DNA of 64,000 bases from Akkermansiaceae bacterium UBA7331 (GCA_002471255.1 DKPP01000011.1:250922-314921); one strand, 5' to 3'; counted from the stretch's first letter, positions 25,428 through 34,905 are shown. Made by a program: numbers and translations. Notes: generated by a model not told the origin, from the letters alone.

Positions 25428-26282
25428 CTACTTGGATAAGAAATGAATCGATAGGACGGAAATAAGATTAAAAATCAAGTGAGCAATGATGCAGGGAAGA
25501 ACTGATTTTGTCCGTTCGTAAAGTAAGACAAGTAATACGCCAAAAATTGTTAAAGGAATTAGAGCAAAAGCATTATGGTGGATGACCCCGAATAACAAAG
25601 CACTCGTAATCCCTGCGAACCATTTGTTAGTAAAAAATGCGGTTGCAGGATAAATATAACCACGGAAAACGATTTCTTCCATAAAGGGAGCAAAGATTAC
25701 TGCTAAAATGGATAAGCCCCATTTGACCGCCAAATCCGGCTGATTTTGCATTTCGATGACCACGGTTTGTCGTGTGTCTGTTCCGATGACGCTTTCCAAC
25801 CATTCGTGAATCGCAAAGCCGTAAAAAAAGTTGACGATATATAGAGTGGCGATAACACCTAAGGGATATAGAAGATCATTTCTCCAAGATAGTGGAGTAA
25901 ATTTAATGAACCGAAGGTTTCTTTTTACAGCATATCGACCAACAACGATGCCGATAAAAACAATGCTCGCTATGCCATTCGCTATGACTGAATTCATGGT
26001 CGCAGATGTGCCTTCTGCGGCAGCTTGAGGCTCTATAAAAGCTTGTTTGGAAAAAAACCAAAGAAAACCTAAACACAAAAAGGTATCGACAATGTTAAAC
26101 GACTGACTTTCGGAGTAAATTCCCGATGCTGATTTTCTATAATTGATGCTACCCCCTATAATTAGACCAGTTGCAATGATAAATATAGTGGCTAAAGTGA
26201 TTACTTTAAGGATGAAATCAATGGTTTCGGCGTTGATGTCCACAGAGGTACTATGGCCTTTTTTTGGTTCCTTGACGATCAA
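25428..26282 (-). CDS. CPBP family intramembrane metalloprotease
   Basis: The 284-residue protein has about seven membrane segments. It carries the CPBP (CAAX protease / Abi) motifs: EExxxR as FMEEIVFRG near residue 202, then HHNAF, and HLIFN near the C-terminus. Family members include prenyl-protein proteases and bacteriocin-immunity proteins; the substrate here is not known. The start is a TTG at 26282 preceded by AGGTGA, one of the few plausible Shine-Dalgarno sequences in the window. It precedes thiL, with no obvious functional link. Confidence 0.85.
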   Translation of the reverse strand: MIVKEPKKGHSTSVDINAETIDFILKVITLATIFIIATGLIIGGSINYRKSASGIYSESQSFNIVDTFLCLGFLWFFSKQAFIEPQAAAEGTSATMNSVIANGIASIVFIGIVVGRYAVKRNLRFIKFTPLSWRNDLLYPLGVIATLYIVNFFYGFAIHEWLESVIGTDTRQTVVIEMQNQPDLAVKWGLSILAVIFAPFMEEIVFRGYIYPATAFFTNKWFAGITSALLFGVIHHNAFALIPLTIFGVLLVLLYERTKSVLPCIIAHLIFNLISVLSIHFLSK

Positions 26283-26386
26283 AAATCACCTGTAAAAAAC
26301 AAAAAACGGGTGTTTTTCGCAGGAAGATGTGCTTGAAAGCTTGGCACGTAGCAAATTTGATGTTATCATTGACTCGGATTATCATC

Positions 26387-27766
26387 ATGAACATTCAACC
26401 CAAAATCACTCCAGTGTTGGATCCGGGCTTTGTTCCGGCTGTATTGTGGAACCGCGCTTATGAAGCTAAAGTTGCCACTGATTCCGGTGCACATGACATC
26501 AAGATCGCATTGACTCGTCAAGACGGTACTTGCTTTATCTGGGCAGGCCGTATTCTTCCTCATACCGGCGACAATGTTGCTTTGAACAAAACATACGTAG
26601 AGCGTATCGTTAAGTTCCTTTTGTGGCAAAAGGGTGGCAACATCATTTTGGTTGCAGGTGACGACGCTATTGCAGATATGCTTGCAGGTTTGTACTGCAA
26701 GGGTGGTGAGCGTGAATTCGACTGGGACTTCATCGGTACCAAGATCTATGGCGCTCCAATCACTGTTAAAGCTGTTACGGAATCTGAAATTCCAAAGGAA
26801 ACTTCCGACTCCATGACTCTTGGCCGCAATTTGGACGGCTGCCGCATCGGTTTCGACTTAGGTGGTTCCGACCGCAAGTGCGCTGCCGTGGTTAATGGCG
26901 AAGTAGTTTACTCTGAAGAAGTGGAATGGAATCCATATTTCGAGAGCAACCCAGAATACCATATTGAAGGTATCAATGATTCCTTGCAACGTGCCGCAGC
27001 TCACCTTCCACGTGTTGACGCAATTGGTGGTTCTTCCGCCGGTGTATATGTTAACAACGAAGTTCGTGCCGCATCTTTATTCCGCGGTGTAACTCCTGAA
27101 GATTTCGAAAAACACATCCGTCGTGTATTCTTCACCTTGAAAGAGCGTTGGAACAACGTTCCTTTCGAAGTTGTGAACGATGGTGAAGTTACCGCTTTGG
27201 CCGGTGCTATGGGTCTCAATGACAATGCCGTACTTGGTGTTGCTATGGGTACTTCCGAAGCAGCCGGTTATGTTGACGCTGAAGGTCACATTTTGCCTTG
27301 GCTCAATGAATTGGCATTCGCTCCAGTTGATTATTCTTCCACCGGTGGTGTTGACGAATGGTCAAAGGATATGGGCGTAGGCGCATTATATTTCTCCCAA
27401 CAAGCTGTTGCTCGTTTGGCTCCTCGTGCAGGTTTTGAGTTTGGTGATATGCCATTCCCAGAACAGCTTAAGAAGGTGCAAGCTGCTATGGCTGAAGGTG
27501 ACGAAGGTGCTCGTAAGATTTACGAAACCATCGGTGTACACTTCGGTTACTCCATCGCTCACTATGCTGATTTCTACGATATCCGTAATCTTTTGATCTT
27601 GGGTCGTGTAACATCCGGCGAAGGTGGCCAAATCATCATCGATAAGGCTGAAGAAGTTCTTAAGGCTGAGTTCCCACAATTGAACATTCAGCTTCAAGTA
27701 CCTGATGAAAAGACCAAGCGTCACGGTCAGGCTGTTGCTGCAGCTTCCTTGCCTAAAGTTGGCTAA
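26387..27766 (+). CDS. ROK/hexokinase-like sugar kinase
   Basis: The 459-residue protein is built on an actin-like ATPase fold: GFDLGGSDRKCAAVV (about residues 156-170) is the phosphate-1 loop, EVVNDGEVTALAG carries the catalytic Asp, and LGVAMGTSEAAGY is the second phosphate loop. It is longer than single-domain ROK glucokinases (about 320 residues), with an N-terminal domain of about 150 residues. The sugar is not identifiable from sequence. I start it at the ATG at 26387, preceded by TTATCATC; an upstream in-frame start at 26327 gives an unlikely leader. It ends at its own terminator. Confidence 0.8.
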   Translation: MNIQPKITPVLDPGFVPAVLWNRAYEAKVATDSGAHDIKIALTRQDGTCFIWAGRILPHTGDNVALNKTYVERIVKFLLWQKGGNIILVAGDDAIADMLAGLYCKGGEREFDWDFIGTKIYGAPITVKAVTESEIPKETSDSMTLGRNLDGCRIGFDLGGSDRKCAAVVNGEVVYSEEVEWNPYFESNPEYHIEGINDSLQRAAAHLPRVDAIGGSSAGVYVNNEVRAASLFRGVTPEDFEKHIRRVFFTLKERWNNVPFEVVNDGEVTALAGAMGLNDNAVLGVAMGTSEAAGYVDAEGHILPWLNELAFAPVDYSSTGGVDEWSKDMGVGALYFSQQAVARLAPRAGFEFGDMPFPEQLKKVQAAMAEGDEGARKIYETIGVHFGYSIAHYADFYDIRNLLILGRVTSGEGGQIIIDKAEEVLKAEFPQLNIQLQVPDEKTKRHGQAVAAASLPKVG

Positions 27767-27790
27767 TCATTTCTTTTAGAAATATCACAA

Positions 27791-27829
27791 GACCTCTGCG
27801 ATGGAAAAACCATTGCAGAGGTTTTTTTT
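27791..27829 (+). terminator. Rho-independent terminator after the sugar kinase gene
   Basis: CCTCTGCGATGG (27793-27804) pairs with CCATTGCAGAGG (27810-27821, one G-T pair), followed by an 8-base T-run. Confidence 0.94.
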
Positions 27830-27891
27830 GCGTGATTTCCGACCTTGTTTTGGCTTATAGTAATTGCTGTTTATTCGCTATAACCTTATTT

Positions 27892-30369
27892 ATGCAAGAT
27901 AGCCAAATTATTATTAATTGCCCACATTGCCAAAAGCCGATGGATGTCAGTACTCTGGCGCCATTTAGTAATGCCGTGTGCCCATTTTGTGAGGGATGCA
28001 CTCGAGTGAATGCGACTATGGGTAATTATGTAATTATCAATAAGTTGGGTATCGGTGGCATGAGCGTCGTTTATCGAGCTGAGGATAAGATGCTTAATCG
28101 AGTCGTAGCATTAAAAGTGCTTAATGAGACTTATGCGAATAATGAGGATCGCGTGCTTGCTTTTGAAAAAGAAGCAAAAGTGATGGCAAAAGTATCCCAC
28201 GAACACCTCGTTAAAATTTATGGAGTCGGGCGTGAATACGGTCGTTTCTATATTGCGATGGAGTTGGTGGATGGCATGGATATGGAGACCCGCATCAATA
28301 GTGAAGGCGCATTTGATGAAAAAGAATGTTTGGATTATATGATTCAAACGGTTCAGGGCTTAGAGGCGGCTTGGGATGCCGGGCTGATTCACCGTGATAT
28401 TAAGCCGGCGAATATTTTGGTTGACCAAGACGACCATGTTAAAATCGTAGATTTCGGCCTGGCTTTATTGCAAGACGAGCGTCAAATGGAGGAAGAAGTA
28501 TGGGTGACACCATATTACGCAGCCCCTGAGACCTTGCTTCGATCTGAAGAAGATTTTCGTACGGATATGTACGCATTGGGAGCCACCATGTATCATATGC
28601 TTTTAGGAAAGCCTCCATTGGCTAAATTACCTGAAAGTAGTAATGAATTATTGGAGATGAAAAAGCAAATTGCTCCGATTGAAGAGCTTGCTCCGGATTT
28701 GCAGTATGTTACCTCTCTTGTTGTTAATAAGTTATTATCTTTTAATAGAGAAGACCGCTTTGATTCTTATACGGAATTATTAGAAGCATTGCGCGTAGCT
28801 TATGCCGATATATTGACGGAAGGTAAGCTTAGTCCTGAAGAGCGCGCTTTTCAAAGAGCTTCCTTAATTAGGCGCTACAAGAGGAAAAAATTTGCCGTTT
28901 ATTATTATGTGGGTGGGGGAATTATCGCCTTATTGTTACTGCTGTTAGCCGGTTCTTTTTATTTCCATAAAGAAGAGCCTGTGGTAGTTGCTCCTCCTAG
29001 TGTGACAGATAAGGTGCCTGATAGAGGTAAATCGGCGATAGAAATCCGGCAAGATATTAGTCGAGAATACCTTAAAGCTCGTGATTACTTAAAAGAGGGC
29101 AAATTTCACGAAGCGGCCAGTATTTGTGGTAGTTTAGTCGATCAAAAATTATGTCCGCTTTCCATGTCGGTAACTTGTTCCATTATAGAAACTTATTGTT
29201 TATGGATAACAGGGCAGTATCAATTAGGCACCGAAGCATTGAAAAAGGCGAATAAGAAAATTGCTCAATGTAAAGACGCGTCAGAGTTGGCTTCCGTCTC
29301 GGAGTTTAAACCGATATTAGAATCATTATGCAATGATGACATCAACAAACCCATCCCGACGACATCAGGGCATGGAATACTCAATTGTCTTATCTATACG
29401 GGACAAGCGCTAAAATCATGGTATTCTACGGATTGGCAAGATTATAATTTATACTACGGAGACTTAAAAGATCTACAAGGGTCGACTGATCCTGATACTT
29501 ACGAGATGGCTAAAATGTGGTGTGATTGTTTAATCAGTTATACCCATGATGTTGAAATGTTGATGCAGTTTACCGTATCACATGGATCTAATTTGCAATC
29601 AATCGAATCTAAGCTTAAAAAAGCAAACCAATTTAAAGACCGTTTATGCTATGAGACTTATTATCGTACACCGACGATTAGGTTTGTAGAGAGGCTTGAT
29701 TTCCTCATTAGAGATTTAACCGATAGGCAACGCATCGAGACCGAACGTATAGCGCAAGAAAAGAGAGCGGAGGTGGCGAAGATTACCGCGGCAAAAGAAG
29801 CGAGACAAAGAGAGCTCAATGCTGCGGAACGAGTCAGAAAAAATCGATCAGTTTTAGATATTTATGCAGCGGCCATGAAGATAGTAGAAGAAACAAAAGA
29901 CTATCAGATGGGAGCCAAAGAGTTTAGTGTAGGTGTTGATGATTCGGAAGATTTGGATAAGCAACTCGCCTTATCTGCTTATTACGATATGTTTCAAATG
30001 TCAGCAGATTTTCTTAGTGGGTTAGATCGAGGGATGCTTCACCCTCAGATGAAAAATAAAGTTGTCGCATTGAAGGATGGGTCGAAGGTTGTAGTAGTCA
30101 AAACCGATAAGACAGATTGGCTTGTTAAGGATAATAAAAAACAAGAAAAACATATTCAGATCAGTGATATTTCATTTGATTCCATTAGAGCTATAGCGAT
30201 GGAAGCTCGCAAGCTATATCCCGACGTTTTAACAGGGGCTCAGTATTTATTGGTATATGCTTATTTAACCAAATCATTAGATGCTAAATCTATTGATAAT
30301 GCTGTTCATCGTATGGGGGATGATTTTCACAAGCAATGGGATCAATGGATGTCTGCTATTGATGGGTAG
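27892..30369 (+). CDS. Membrane-anchored Ser/Thr protein kinase with N-terminal zinc ribbon
   Basis: The 825-residue protein begins with a zinc ribbon (Cys10, Cys13, Cys30, Cys33). A Hanks-type kinase follows: GIGGMSVVYRA at about 53-63, Lys75 in VALKVL, HRDIKPANIL near 166 and DFGLA near 187. After it come a membrane segment (about 337-357) and an outer region of about 465 residues. That region is helical, with TPR-like early parts, and includes a charged coiled coil (RIETERIAQEKRAEVAKI). I chose the ATG at 27892; the longer frame would start at a GTG inside the preceding terminator. It is followed by a tiny lipoprotein gene and hflX. Confidence 0.9.
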   Translation: MQDSQIIINCPHCQKPMDVSTLAPFSNAVCPFCEGCTRVNATMGNYVIINKLGIGGMSVVYRAEDKMLNRVVALKVLNETYANNEDRVLAFEKEAKVMAKVSHEHLVKIYGVGREYGRFYIAMELVDGMDMETRINSEGAFDEKECLDYMIQTVQGLEAAWDAGLIHRDIKPANILVDQDDHVKIVDFGLALLQDERQMEEEVWVTPYYAAPETLLRSEEDFRTDMYALGATMYHMLLGKPPLAKLPESSNELLEMKKQIAPIEELAPDLQYVTSLVVNKLLSFNREDRFDSYTELLEALRVAYADILTEGKLSPEERAFQRASLIRRYKRKKFAVYYYVGGGIIALLLLLLAGSFYFHKEEPVVVAPPSVTDKVPDRGKSAIEIRQDISREYLKARDYLKEGKFHEAASICGSLVDQKLCPLSMSVTCSIIETYCLWITGQYQLGTEALKKANKKIAQCKDASELASVSEFKPILESLCNDDINKPIPTTSGHGILNCLIYTGQALKSWYSTDWQDYNLYYGDLKDLQGSTDPDTYEMAKMWCDCLISYTHDVEMLMQFTVSHGSNLQSIESKLKKANQFKDRLCYETYYRTPTIRFVERLDFLIRDLTDRQRIETERIAQEKRAEVAKITAAKEARQRELNAAERVRKNRSVLDIYAAAMKIVEETKDYQMGAKEFSVGVDDSEDLDKQLALSAYYDMFQMSADFLSGLDRGMLHPQMKNKVVALKDGSKVVVVKTDKTDWLVKDNKKQEKHIQISDISFDSIRAIAMEARKLYPDVLTGAQYLLVYAYLTKSLDAKSIDNAVHRMGDDFHKQWDQWMSAIDG

Positions 30370-30462
30370 TATGTTTTATCTGGTGAGATGTATTGAACGA
30401 TCGATACGTTATGTAATACATTATTCTTGCTTAACTAGTGTTTTTGCGGTCATCATATTCAC

Positions 30463-30594
30463 ATGAAATTGATTCTTTTTTTTGTCACATTAGGCAGTGC
30501 CGCCTTATTGACATCTTGTGAGTGTGATTGTAACAAATATACCGATCAAGCTTTCAAGGACTACCACCCGACATCAACTAAAACGTTCCAATAA
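30463..30594 (+). CDS. 43-residue lipoprotein
   Basis: This is a small gene between the kinase and hflX. The product has a lipoprotein signal: MKLILFF, a hydrophobic stretch and the lipobox LLTSC with Cys19. The mature peptide is 25 residues, with two further cysteines (CECDC pattern) and a Tyr/Lys/Thr-rich end. It begins 93 bases after the kinase stop and ends 11 bases before hflX. Function unknown. Because it is short, reality as a gene rests on the signal peptide and tight spacing. Confidence 0.65.
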   Translation: MKLILFFVTLGSAALLTSCECDCNKYTDQAFKDYHPTSTKTFQ

Positions 30595-30605
30595 AATTAT
30601 CATTC

Positions 30606-31907
30606 ATGTTTGAAATCCGAGAGAAACCGGAAATGGTGGAACGAGCCATGCTCGTATCAATTTATTTTGACCACTCAGAAGCCCATGAAAAGCAAGCCAT
30701 GTTAGATGAGCTTGAAGATTTGGTTTCTAATTTAGGAATCGAAATTGTGGGTAAACATCTTATCCGGTCTCGCGAAAAACATGCCAAGTTTTTATGCGGT
30801 ACAGGTAAGGCCCAGGAAGTGAAAGAACTGGCCGAGGCGTGTTCTGCCGATTGCGTCGTTTTTGATAATATGTTAGCCCCTTCTCAGCAGAGAGAATGGG
30901 AGCGCTTAATTAACGAGCTTGTTATTGACCGTGAAGAGGTCATTCTTGATATTTTTGCTAAACGTGCAAGAACGAGGGAAGCTACTTTGCAGGTGGAGTT
31001 GGCTCGTATGCAGTATTCTTTGCCTCGCATGGCAAAAATGTGGAGCCACCTTGACCGACAAGGCGGTGGCGCTGGTGGTGGTGCCACTCGTGGTGAAGGG
31101 GAAAAGCAGATTGAAGTTGACCGTCGTTTAGCTCGCAATCGTATTGAGGTGATTCAAAAGGAATTGGTGGAAGTTACGAAACAACGTGCTACCCAACGCA
31201 AAGAGCGCGAGCGCCAGGCTTTATCTACAGCTGCAATCGTTGGCTATACGAACGCAGGTAAATCTTCCCTGTTAAGTTTGGTTTCCGGTTCGGAGGTGAT
31301 GGCTAAGGATATGCTATTTGCTACCTTAGATACGACCACCCGTAAGCTTGAATTATCCGATGGGCAGACTCTCTTGATGACCGATACGGTCGGTTTTATT
31401 AGAAATCTTCCTCACCGCTTGGTAGAAGCCTTTAAATCGACTTTGGAAGAAGCTGTTTTAGCTGATTTCTTGATTCAGGTAGTAGATGCGTCCGATCCTG
31501 AAGCTATTCGTCATTATGAAACGACTTTAGAGGTATTGGGCGAGTTAGGTGCTAAAGATAAGCCGATGATTGTGGCTTTGAATAAGATTGATCTTGTCCC
31601 TGAAGAAGACAGACCTGCTCTCATTTCCCGATTAGAGGAGGGTATCGATGGCGTCGTTTTACCTATTTCGGTTAAAGAGGCTCAAGGGATTGACGCCTTG
31701 CTAGAAGAATGTGTCAAAATGCTCGCAAATCGTGTAAGTAAAGCATTTTATTGTATTCCATACGATCGTACCGATTTGGTTGCGACCATGCACCGTGATG
31801 GTAAAATTTTAACCTGTGAATATGAAGAAGCCGGGACGGTAGTCGAGGCGATTCTTCCAATTGCTTTTGCTAATAAAATTAGACAATATGCGATTGATCG
31901 TGAATAA
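30606..31907 (+). CDS. hflX: GTPase HflX
   Basis: HflX binds the large ribosomal subunit and splits stalled ribosomes under stress. The N-terminal glycine-rich stretch (GGGAGGGATRGEGE) is the family's linker. The G domain shows GYTNAGKSSL (G1), a DTTTR region (G2), DTVGFIRNLP (G3) and NKIDL (G4). It has 433 residues, a normal length. It ends at a strong bidirectional terminator shared with hemL. Confidence 0.96.
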   Translation: MFEIREKPEMVERAMLVSIYFDHSEAHEKQAMLDELEDLVSNLGIEIVGKHLIRSREKHAKFLCGTGKAQEVKELAEACSADCVVFDNMLAPSQQREWERLINELVIDREEVILDIFAKRARTREATLQVELARMQYSLPRMAKMWSHLDRQGGGAGGGATRGEGEKQIEVDRRLARNRIEVIQKELVEVTKQRATQRKERERQALSTAAIVGYTNAGKSSLLSLVSGSEVMAKDMLFATLDTTTRKLELSDGQTLLMTDTVGFIRNLPHRLVEAFKSTLEEAVLADFLIQVVDASDPEAIRHYETTLEVLGELGAKDKPMIVALNKIDLVPEEDRPALISRLEEGIDGVVLPISVKEAQGIDALLEECVKMLANRVSKAFYCIPYDRTDLVATMHRDGKILTCEYEEAGTVVEAILPIAFANKIRQYAIDRE

Positions 31908-31931
31908 ACGATAGTTTTAAAATTAACAAAG

Positions 31932-31977
31932 ACAAGCCCTCTATGGTGATAAAACCATAGAGGGCTTGTTTGTTTAT
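31932..31977. terminator. Bidirectional terminator between hflX and hemL
   Basis: ACAAGCCCTCTATGGT (31932-31947) pairs with ACCATAGAGGGCTTGT (31954-31969) across a 6-base loop, followed by TTGTTTATT. The two genes converge here. Confidence 0.9.
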
Positions 31978-31989
31978 TAATGGTGAAGA

Positions 31990-33273
31990 TTAATTGAAGG
32001 TTTTATCGAATGCCTTGTGGACTGCTTGAATAGTTTCTTCAATGTCATTTGAAGAGTGGGCTGCAGAAATGAAGCCTGTTTCGTATGGTGATGGTGCCAT
32101 ATAGACGCCTTCTTCGAGCATTGACCAGAAGAATTTTTTAAACTCCGCTTTGTTGGCTTTCATTGCACTGTCCAAATCAAAAACCGGCTCATCGCTAAAG
32201 AATAGGCAGAACATTGAGCCTACACGGTGGATGGTGTAGTCTTTTTGATGCTTTTTCAAAGCGCTACGGATACCGTCTTCCAATTGTGCTCCCATCGCTT
32301 CCATGTGTGCGTAAGCGTCGGTGCGTTGTAGCTCTTGCAATTGTGCTAAGCCTGCTGCCATAGCTACCGGATTACCCGAGAGTGTGCCTGCTTGATAGAC
32401 TGGGCCAAGCGGTGAAAGCTTGTCCATAATTTCAGACTTACCGCCAAATGCGCCTACAGGTAAACCGCCACCGATAACTTTTCCCATGCAGGTTAAATCC
32501 GGTACGAGACCTGTTAGCTCTTGTACGCCTCCCGGAGCAACGCGGAACCCGGTCATTACTTCATCGAAAATGAGCAAAGAATCATATTGCTTGGTAATTT
32601 GGCGTAAATGCTCTAAAAAACCATCTTTAGGGAAGTATAGACCTGCGTTGGCGGGATAAGGTTCTAAAATCACTGCGGCGATCTGTGAGCCGTATTTTTT
32701 GAAAGCTTGGGTCACTGCTTCCTTATCGTTGTAGGGAAGGGTTAGGGTAAGTTGGGTAAACTCACGAGGAACTCCGGCACTATCAGGTTTGCCAAATGTT
32801 AATGCTCCGGATCCGGCGGCTACGAGGAGTGAGTCAACATGGCCGTGATAACATCCGATAAACTTAATAATCATATTTCGGACGGTATAGCCACGAGCTA
32901 GACGAATAGCCGACATTGTTGCTTCTGTGCCCGAGCTGACCATGCGCACTTTTTCTACCGAAGGAACAAGCTCGACGATTTTTTCTGCCATGTCAACTTC
33001 GACAGGAGTAGGGGTGCCGTAACTTAAACCTCTATCGACGGCTTGATGTACTGCATCAAGTACGATTTGAGGTGCGTGACCTAGGATGGCCGGTCCCCAT
33101 GTGCCGATGTAATCAATCAGACTGCGATCATCGGCATCAACGATACGAGATCCTTTGGCTGATTTGACAAAGAATGGATCGCCATCAACATTTTTGAAAG
33201 CTCGAACCGGCGAATTTACTCCGCCGGGGATGACTGCTTTGGCTCGTTGGAACAATTGCTCGGATTGGTTCAT
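31990..33273 (-). CDS. hemL: Glutamate-1-semialdehyde 2,1-aminomutase
   Basis: HemL converts glutamate-1-semialdehyde to 5-aminolevulinate in the C5 tetrapyrrole pathway. It is a PLP enzyme: the Schiff-base Lys lies in CMGKVIGGGLPVGAFGG, with the cofactor-binding pattern FDEVMTGFR before it and GSGALTFG earlier. The length is 427 residues. It ends at the terminator shared with hflX and is not next to other hem genes. No Shine-Dalgarno sequence is obvious; the ATG follows CTATCTCCTC. Confidence 0.96.
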   Translation of the reverse strand: MNQSEQLFQRAKAVIPGGVNSPVRAFKNVDGDPFFVKSAKGSRIVDADDRSLIDYIGTWGPAILGHAPQIVLDAVHQAVDRGLSYGTPTPVEVDMAEKIVELVPSVEKVRMVSSGTEATMSAIRLARGYTVRNMIIKFIGCYHGHVDSLLVAAGSGALTFGKPDSAGVPREFTQLTLTLPYNDKEAVTQAFKKYGSQIAAVILEPYPANAGLYFPKDGFLEHLRQITKQYDSLLIFDEVMTGFRVAPGGVQELTGLVPDLTCMGKVIGGGLPVGAFGGKSEIMDKLSPLGPVYQAGTLSGNPVAMAAGLAQLQELQRTDAYAHMEAMGAQLEDGIRSALKKHQKDYTIHRVGSMFCLFFSDEPVFDLDSAMKANKAEFKKFFWSMLEEGVYMAPSPYETGFISAAHSSNDIEETIQAVHKAFDKTFN

Positions 33274-33290
33274 GAGGAGATAGTGCTATA

Positions 33291-33329
33291 AAAAAGAAAA
33301 AGGGACAAGCCTTTCAAGACTTGTCCCTT
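33291..33329 (-). terminator. Rho-independent terminator after rpsU
   Basis: On the minus strand, AAGGGACAAG and CTTGTCCCTT form the stem, followed by TTTCTTTTTT. It ends the rpsU transcript before hemL, which must then use its own promoter. Confidence 0.88.
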
Positions 33330-33364
33330 CATTAAAAACTGGGTTATCCCCGAACAATTTAGAT

Positions 33365-33619
33365 TTAAGCGAGTTCGGTTACAGGTGCTGCAGTAACGAT
33401 GGTTTCAGTTTCTACTACTTCTTCCTTGTTGCTGAAACGCCATTTCACTTTATTGCGCTTGCTGGCGGAACGAGCCTTACGACGACGTTCGTCCATAGGG
33501 TTTTCGAAAGCACGACGACGACGCATTTCGTCCAAGATACCTTCAACTTCCAATTTGGTCTTTAAGCGCTTTAATGCACGATCAATTGGTTCGCCTTTTC
33601 TTACGGTTACTTCACGCAT
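33365..33619 (-). CDS. rpsU: 30S ribosomal protein S21 with an acidic C-terminal tail
   Basis: S21 sits next to the 3' end of 16S rRNA, near the anti-Shine-Dalgarno sequence. The N-terminal part (VRKGEPIDRALKRLKTKLE) and the Arg-rich middle (MRRRRAFENP, RRRKARSASKR) are typical. The 84-residue length exceeds the usual 60-70 because of a Glu/Thr/Ala-rich tail of about 20 residues. It is a single-gene unit with its own promoter and terminator. The ATG is preceded by ATTATATC with no Shine-Dalgarno sequence. Confidence 0.95.
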   Translation of the reverse strand: MREVTVRKGEPIDRALKRLKTKLEVEGILDEMRRRRAFENPMDERRRKARSASKRNKVKWRFSNKEEVVETETIVTAAPVTELA

Positions 33620-33659
33620 GATATAATAATTTTTCTTTTCGTTCGGGAACGGGACAAAA

Positions 33660-33688
33660 TAGGTAATGTTTTCTTAGCTTAAGGTCAA
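33660..33688 (-). promoter_or_regulatory. Promoter of rpsU
   Basis: On the minus strand, TTGACC (33683-33688) and TACCTA (33660-33665) have a 17-base spacer. Transcription would begin about 35 bases before the ATG. Confidence 0.5.
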
Positions 33689-33771
33689 GATTATTATCTC
33701 TATTATCCCGATTTTTTTGAGTTATTTTTGTCTTACTAGCTATGAAAGCTTAGATGCTTAACTTAGCTTAA

Positions 33772-34830
33772 TTAAAATTGGAGAGCTTCTCGTTGCCAGT
33801 TGAGCAACTGCCCGAGACCTTCTTCTTCATTCTCCGCAATTGCTTCAAGCGATGCACGAGTGATCAGGAAGGATGGCTCAATGCCTAAAATTTCAGCACG
33901 TTCGTTGCGACGTTCACCCAATCGTTCCAGTTTTTCTTCAAAAAGGTCAGAATGAGGCTTACGAGGGGTAAAGAACTTTTTGGGGTATTCATCTTCATCG
34001 ATGAGATAAAGTTGCTGAATGACCTCATTAAAGCGCTTTTTACGTTGATTGTGGAATCGATGAGAAGGAACCAACGGTTTGCTTTCTTGGAAAGCGTTCG
34101 CCCATTGGATTAAATCCGCATTTGAGCAAACCATAAAGGTAGGTTTGTCCCAGATTTTGGCTTCACCATCACGCCAAGTCCATAAAATCTTTAAAGCGGC
34201 TAATCCTTTACGTGTAAGTCTGCCACTTCCCTGAATGCGCCATGGATCTTCGTTAGGAGTCGCATTTCGTTGGCGAGCTCTTTCCATGCTGTGTTCACAG
34301 ATTTCGGTAAACCAGTGATGTCTCCCTTTTTCTTGTAACCCGGCAACGAGCTGGTCAGCCATGCCAAGGATGTAATGCACGTCAGACAAGGCATAATTAA
34401 GCATGTTTTCGGGTAAAGGACGTTTTGCCCAATCTGCTTTTTGTGCCGCTTTGCTTACTTCGATGTCGTAGTAATGCTTGATTAATGCCGCTAGTCCAAA
34501 TTGGCGGAATCCTAATAAACGGGCAGCCGTTTGGGTGTCTAAAATCATTTCCGGCAGCAAATTCCATTTTTTGAGCATGAGAGTCATGTCATAATCTGCT
34601 CCATGCATCCAGATGGTTGATTGACTTAGCCATTGGGTGAATGGTGTGATATCTTCAATCGCCAATGGGTCAATTAATGTGGACATGGAATCATCTGCGT
34701 ACTGAATGAGGCAGATGCTTTCGGAATATCTATGCAGACTGTCGGCCTCAAGATCTAGAACCATTCTTCCTTGAGATTGCTTGGTGGCGTGTGCGCGCCA
34801 TGTAATGAGACCGTCTTTATCGTCAATCAT
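33772..34830 (-). CDS. rnd: Ribonuclease D-like 3'-5' exonuclease
   Basis: The 352-residue protein has a DEDDy exonuclease domain: Asp and Glu in VLDLEADSLHRY (exo I), HGADYDMTLM (exo II), and YALSDVHYILGM (exo III with the Tyr and Asp). A helical HRDC-like region follows around residue 215 (GLAALKILWTWRD). RNase D trims the 3' ends of tRNA precursors. It is divergent from the small plus-strand gene at 34906. Confidence 0.88.
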   Translation of the reverse strand: MIDDKDGLITWRAHATKQSQGRMVLDLEADSLHRYSESICLIQYADDSMSTLIDPLAIEDITPFTQWLSQSTIWMHGADYDMTLMLKKWNLLPEMILDTQTAARLLGFRQFGLAALIKHYYDIEVSKAAQKADWAKRPLPENMLNYALSDVHYILGMADQLVAGLQEKGRHHWFTEICEHSMERARQRNATPNEDPWRIQGSGRLTRKGLAALKILWTWRDGEAKIWDKPTFMVCSNADLIQWANAFQESKPLVPSHRFHNQRKKRFNEVIQQLYLIDEDEYPKKFFTPRKPHSDLFEEKLERLGERRNERAEILGIEPSFLITRASLEAIAENEEEGLGQLLNWQREALQF

Positions 34831-34905
34831 GTTGCGGCGCAGATTGAATCATTTATGACCACGTTGGGCAATAAGAATTGTTAAAATGTATGAGAAAATC
34901 TCTTA

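Noticed and set aside
25428..26282. CPBP protease as part of a defence or bacteriocin-immunity system
   Set aside because: No toxin, bacteriocin or defence gene is next to it; it is paired with thiL.
33660..33771. Repeated TTAGCTTAA-like words near rpsU as a regulatory repeat
   Set aside because: Short, A/T-rich and not regularly spaced; chance is a sufficient explanation.
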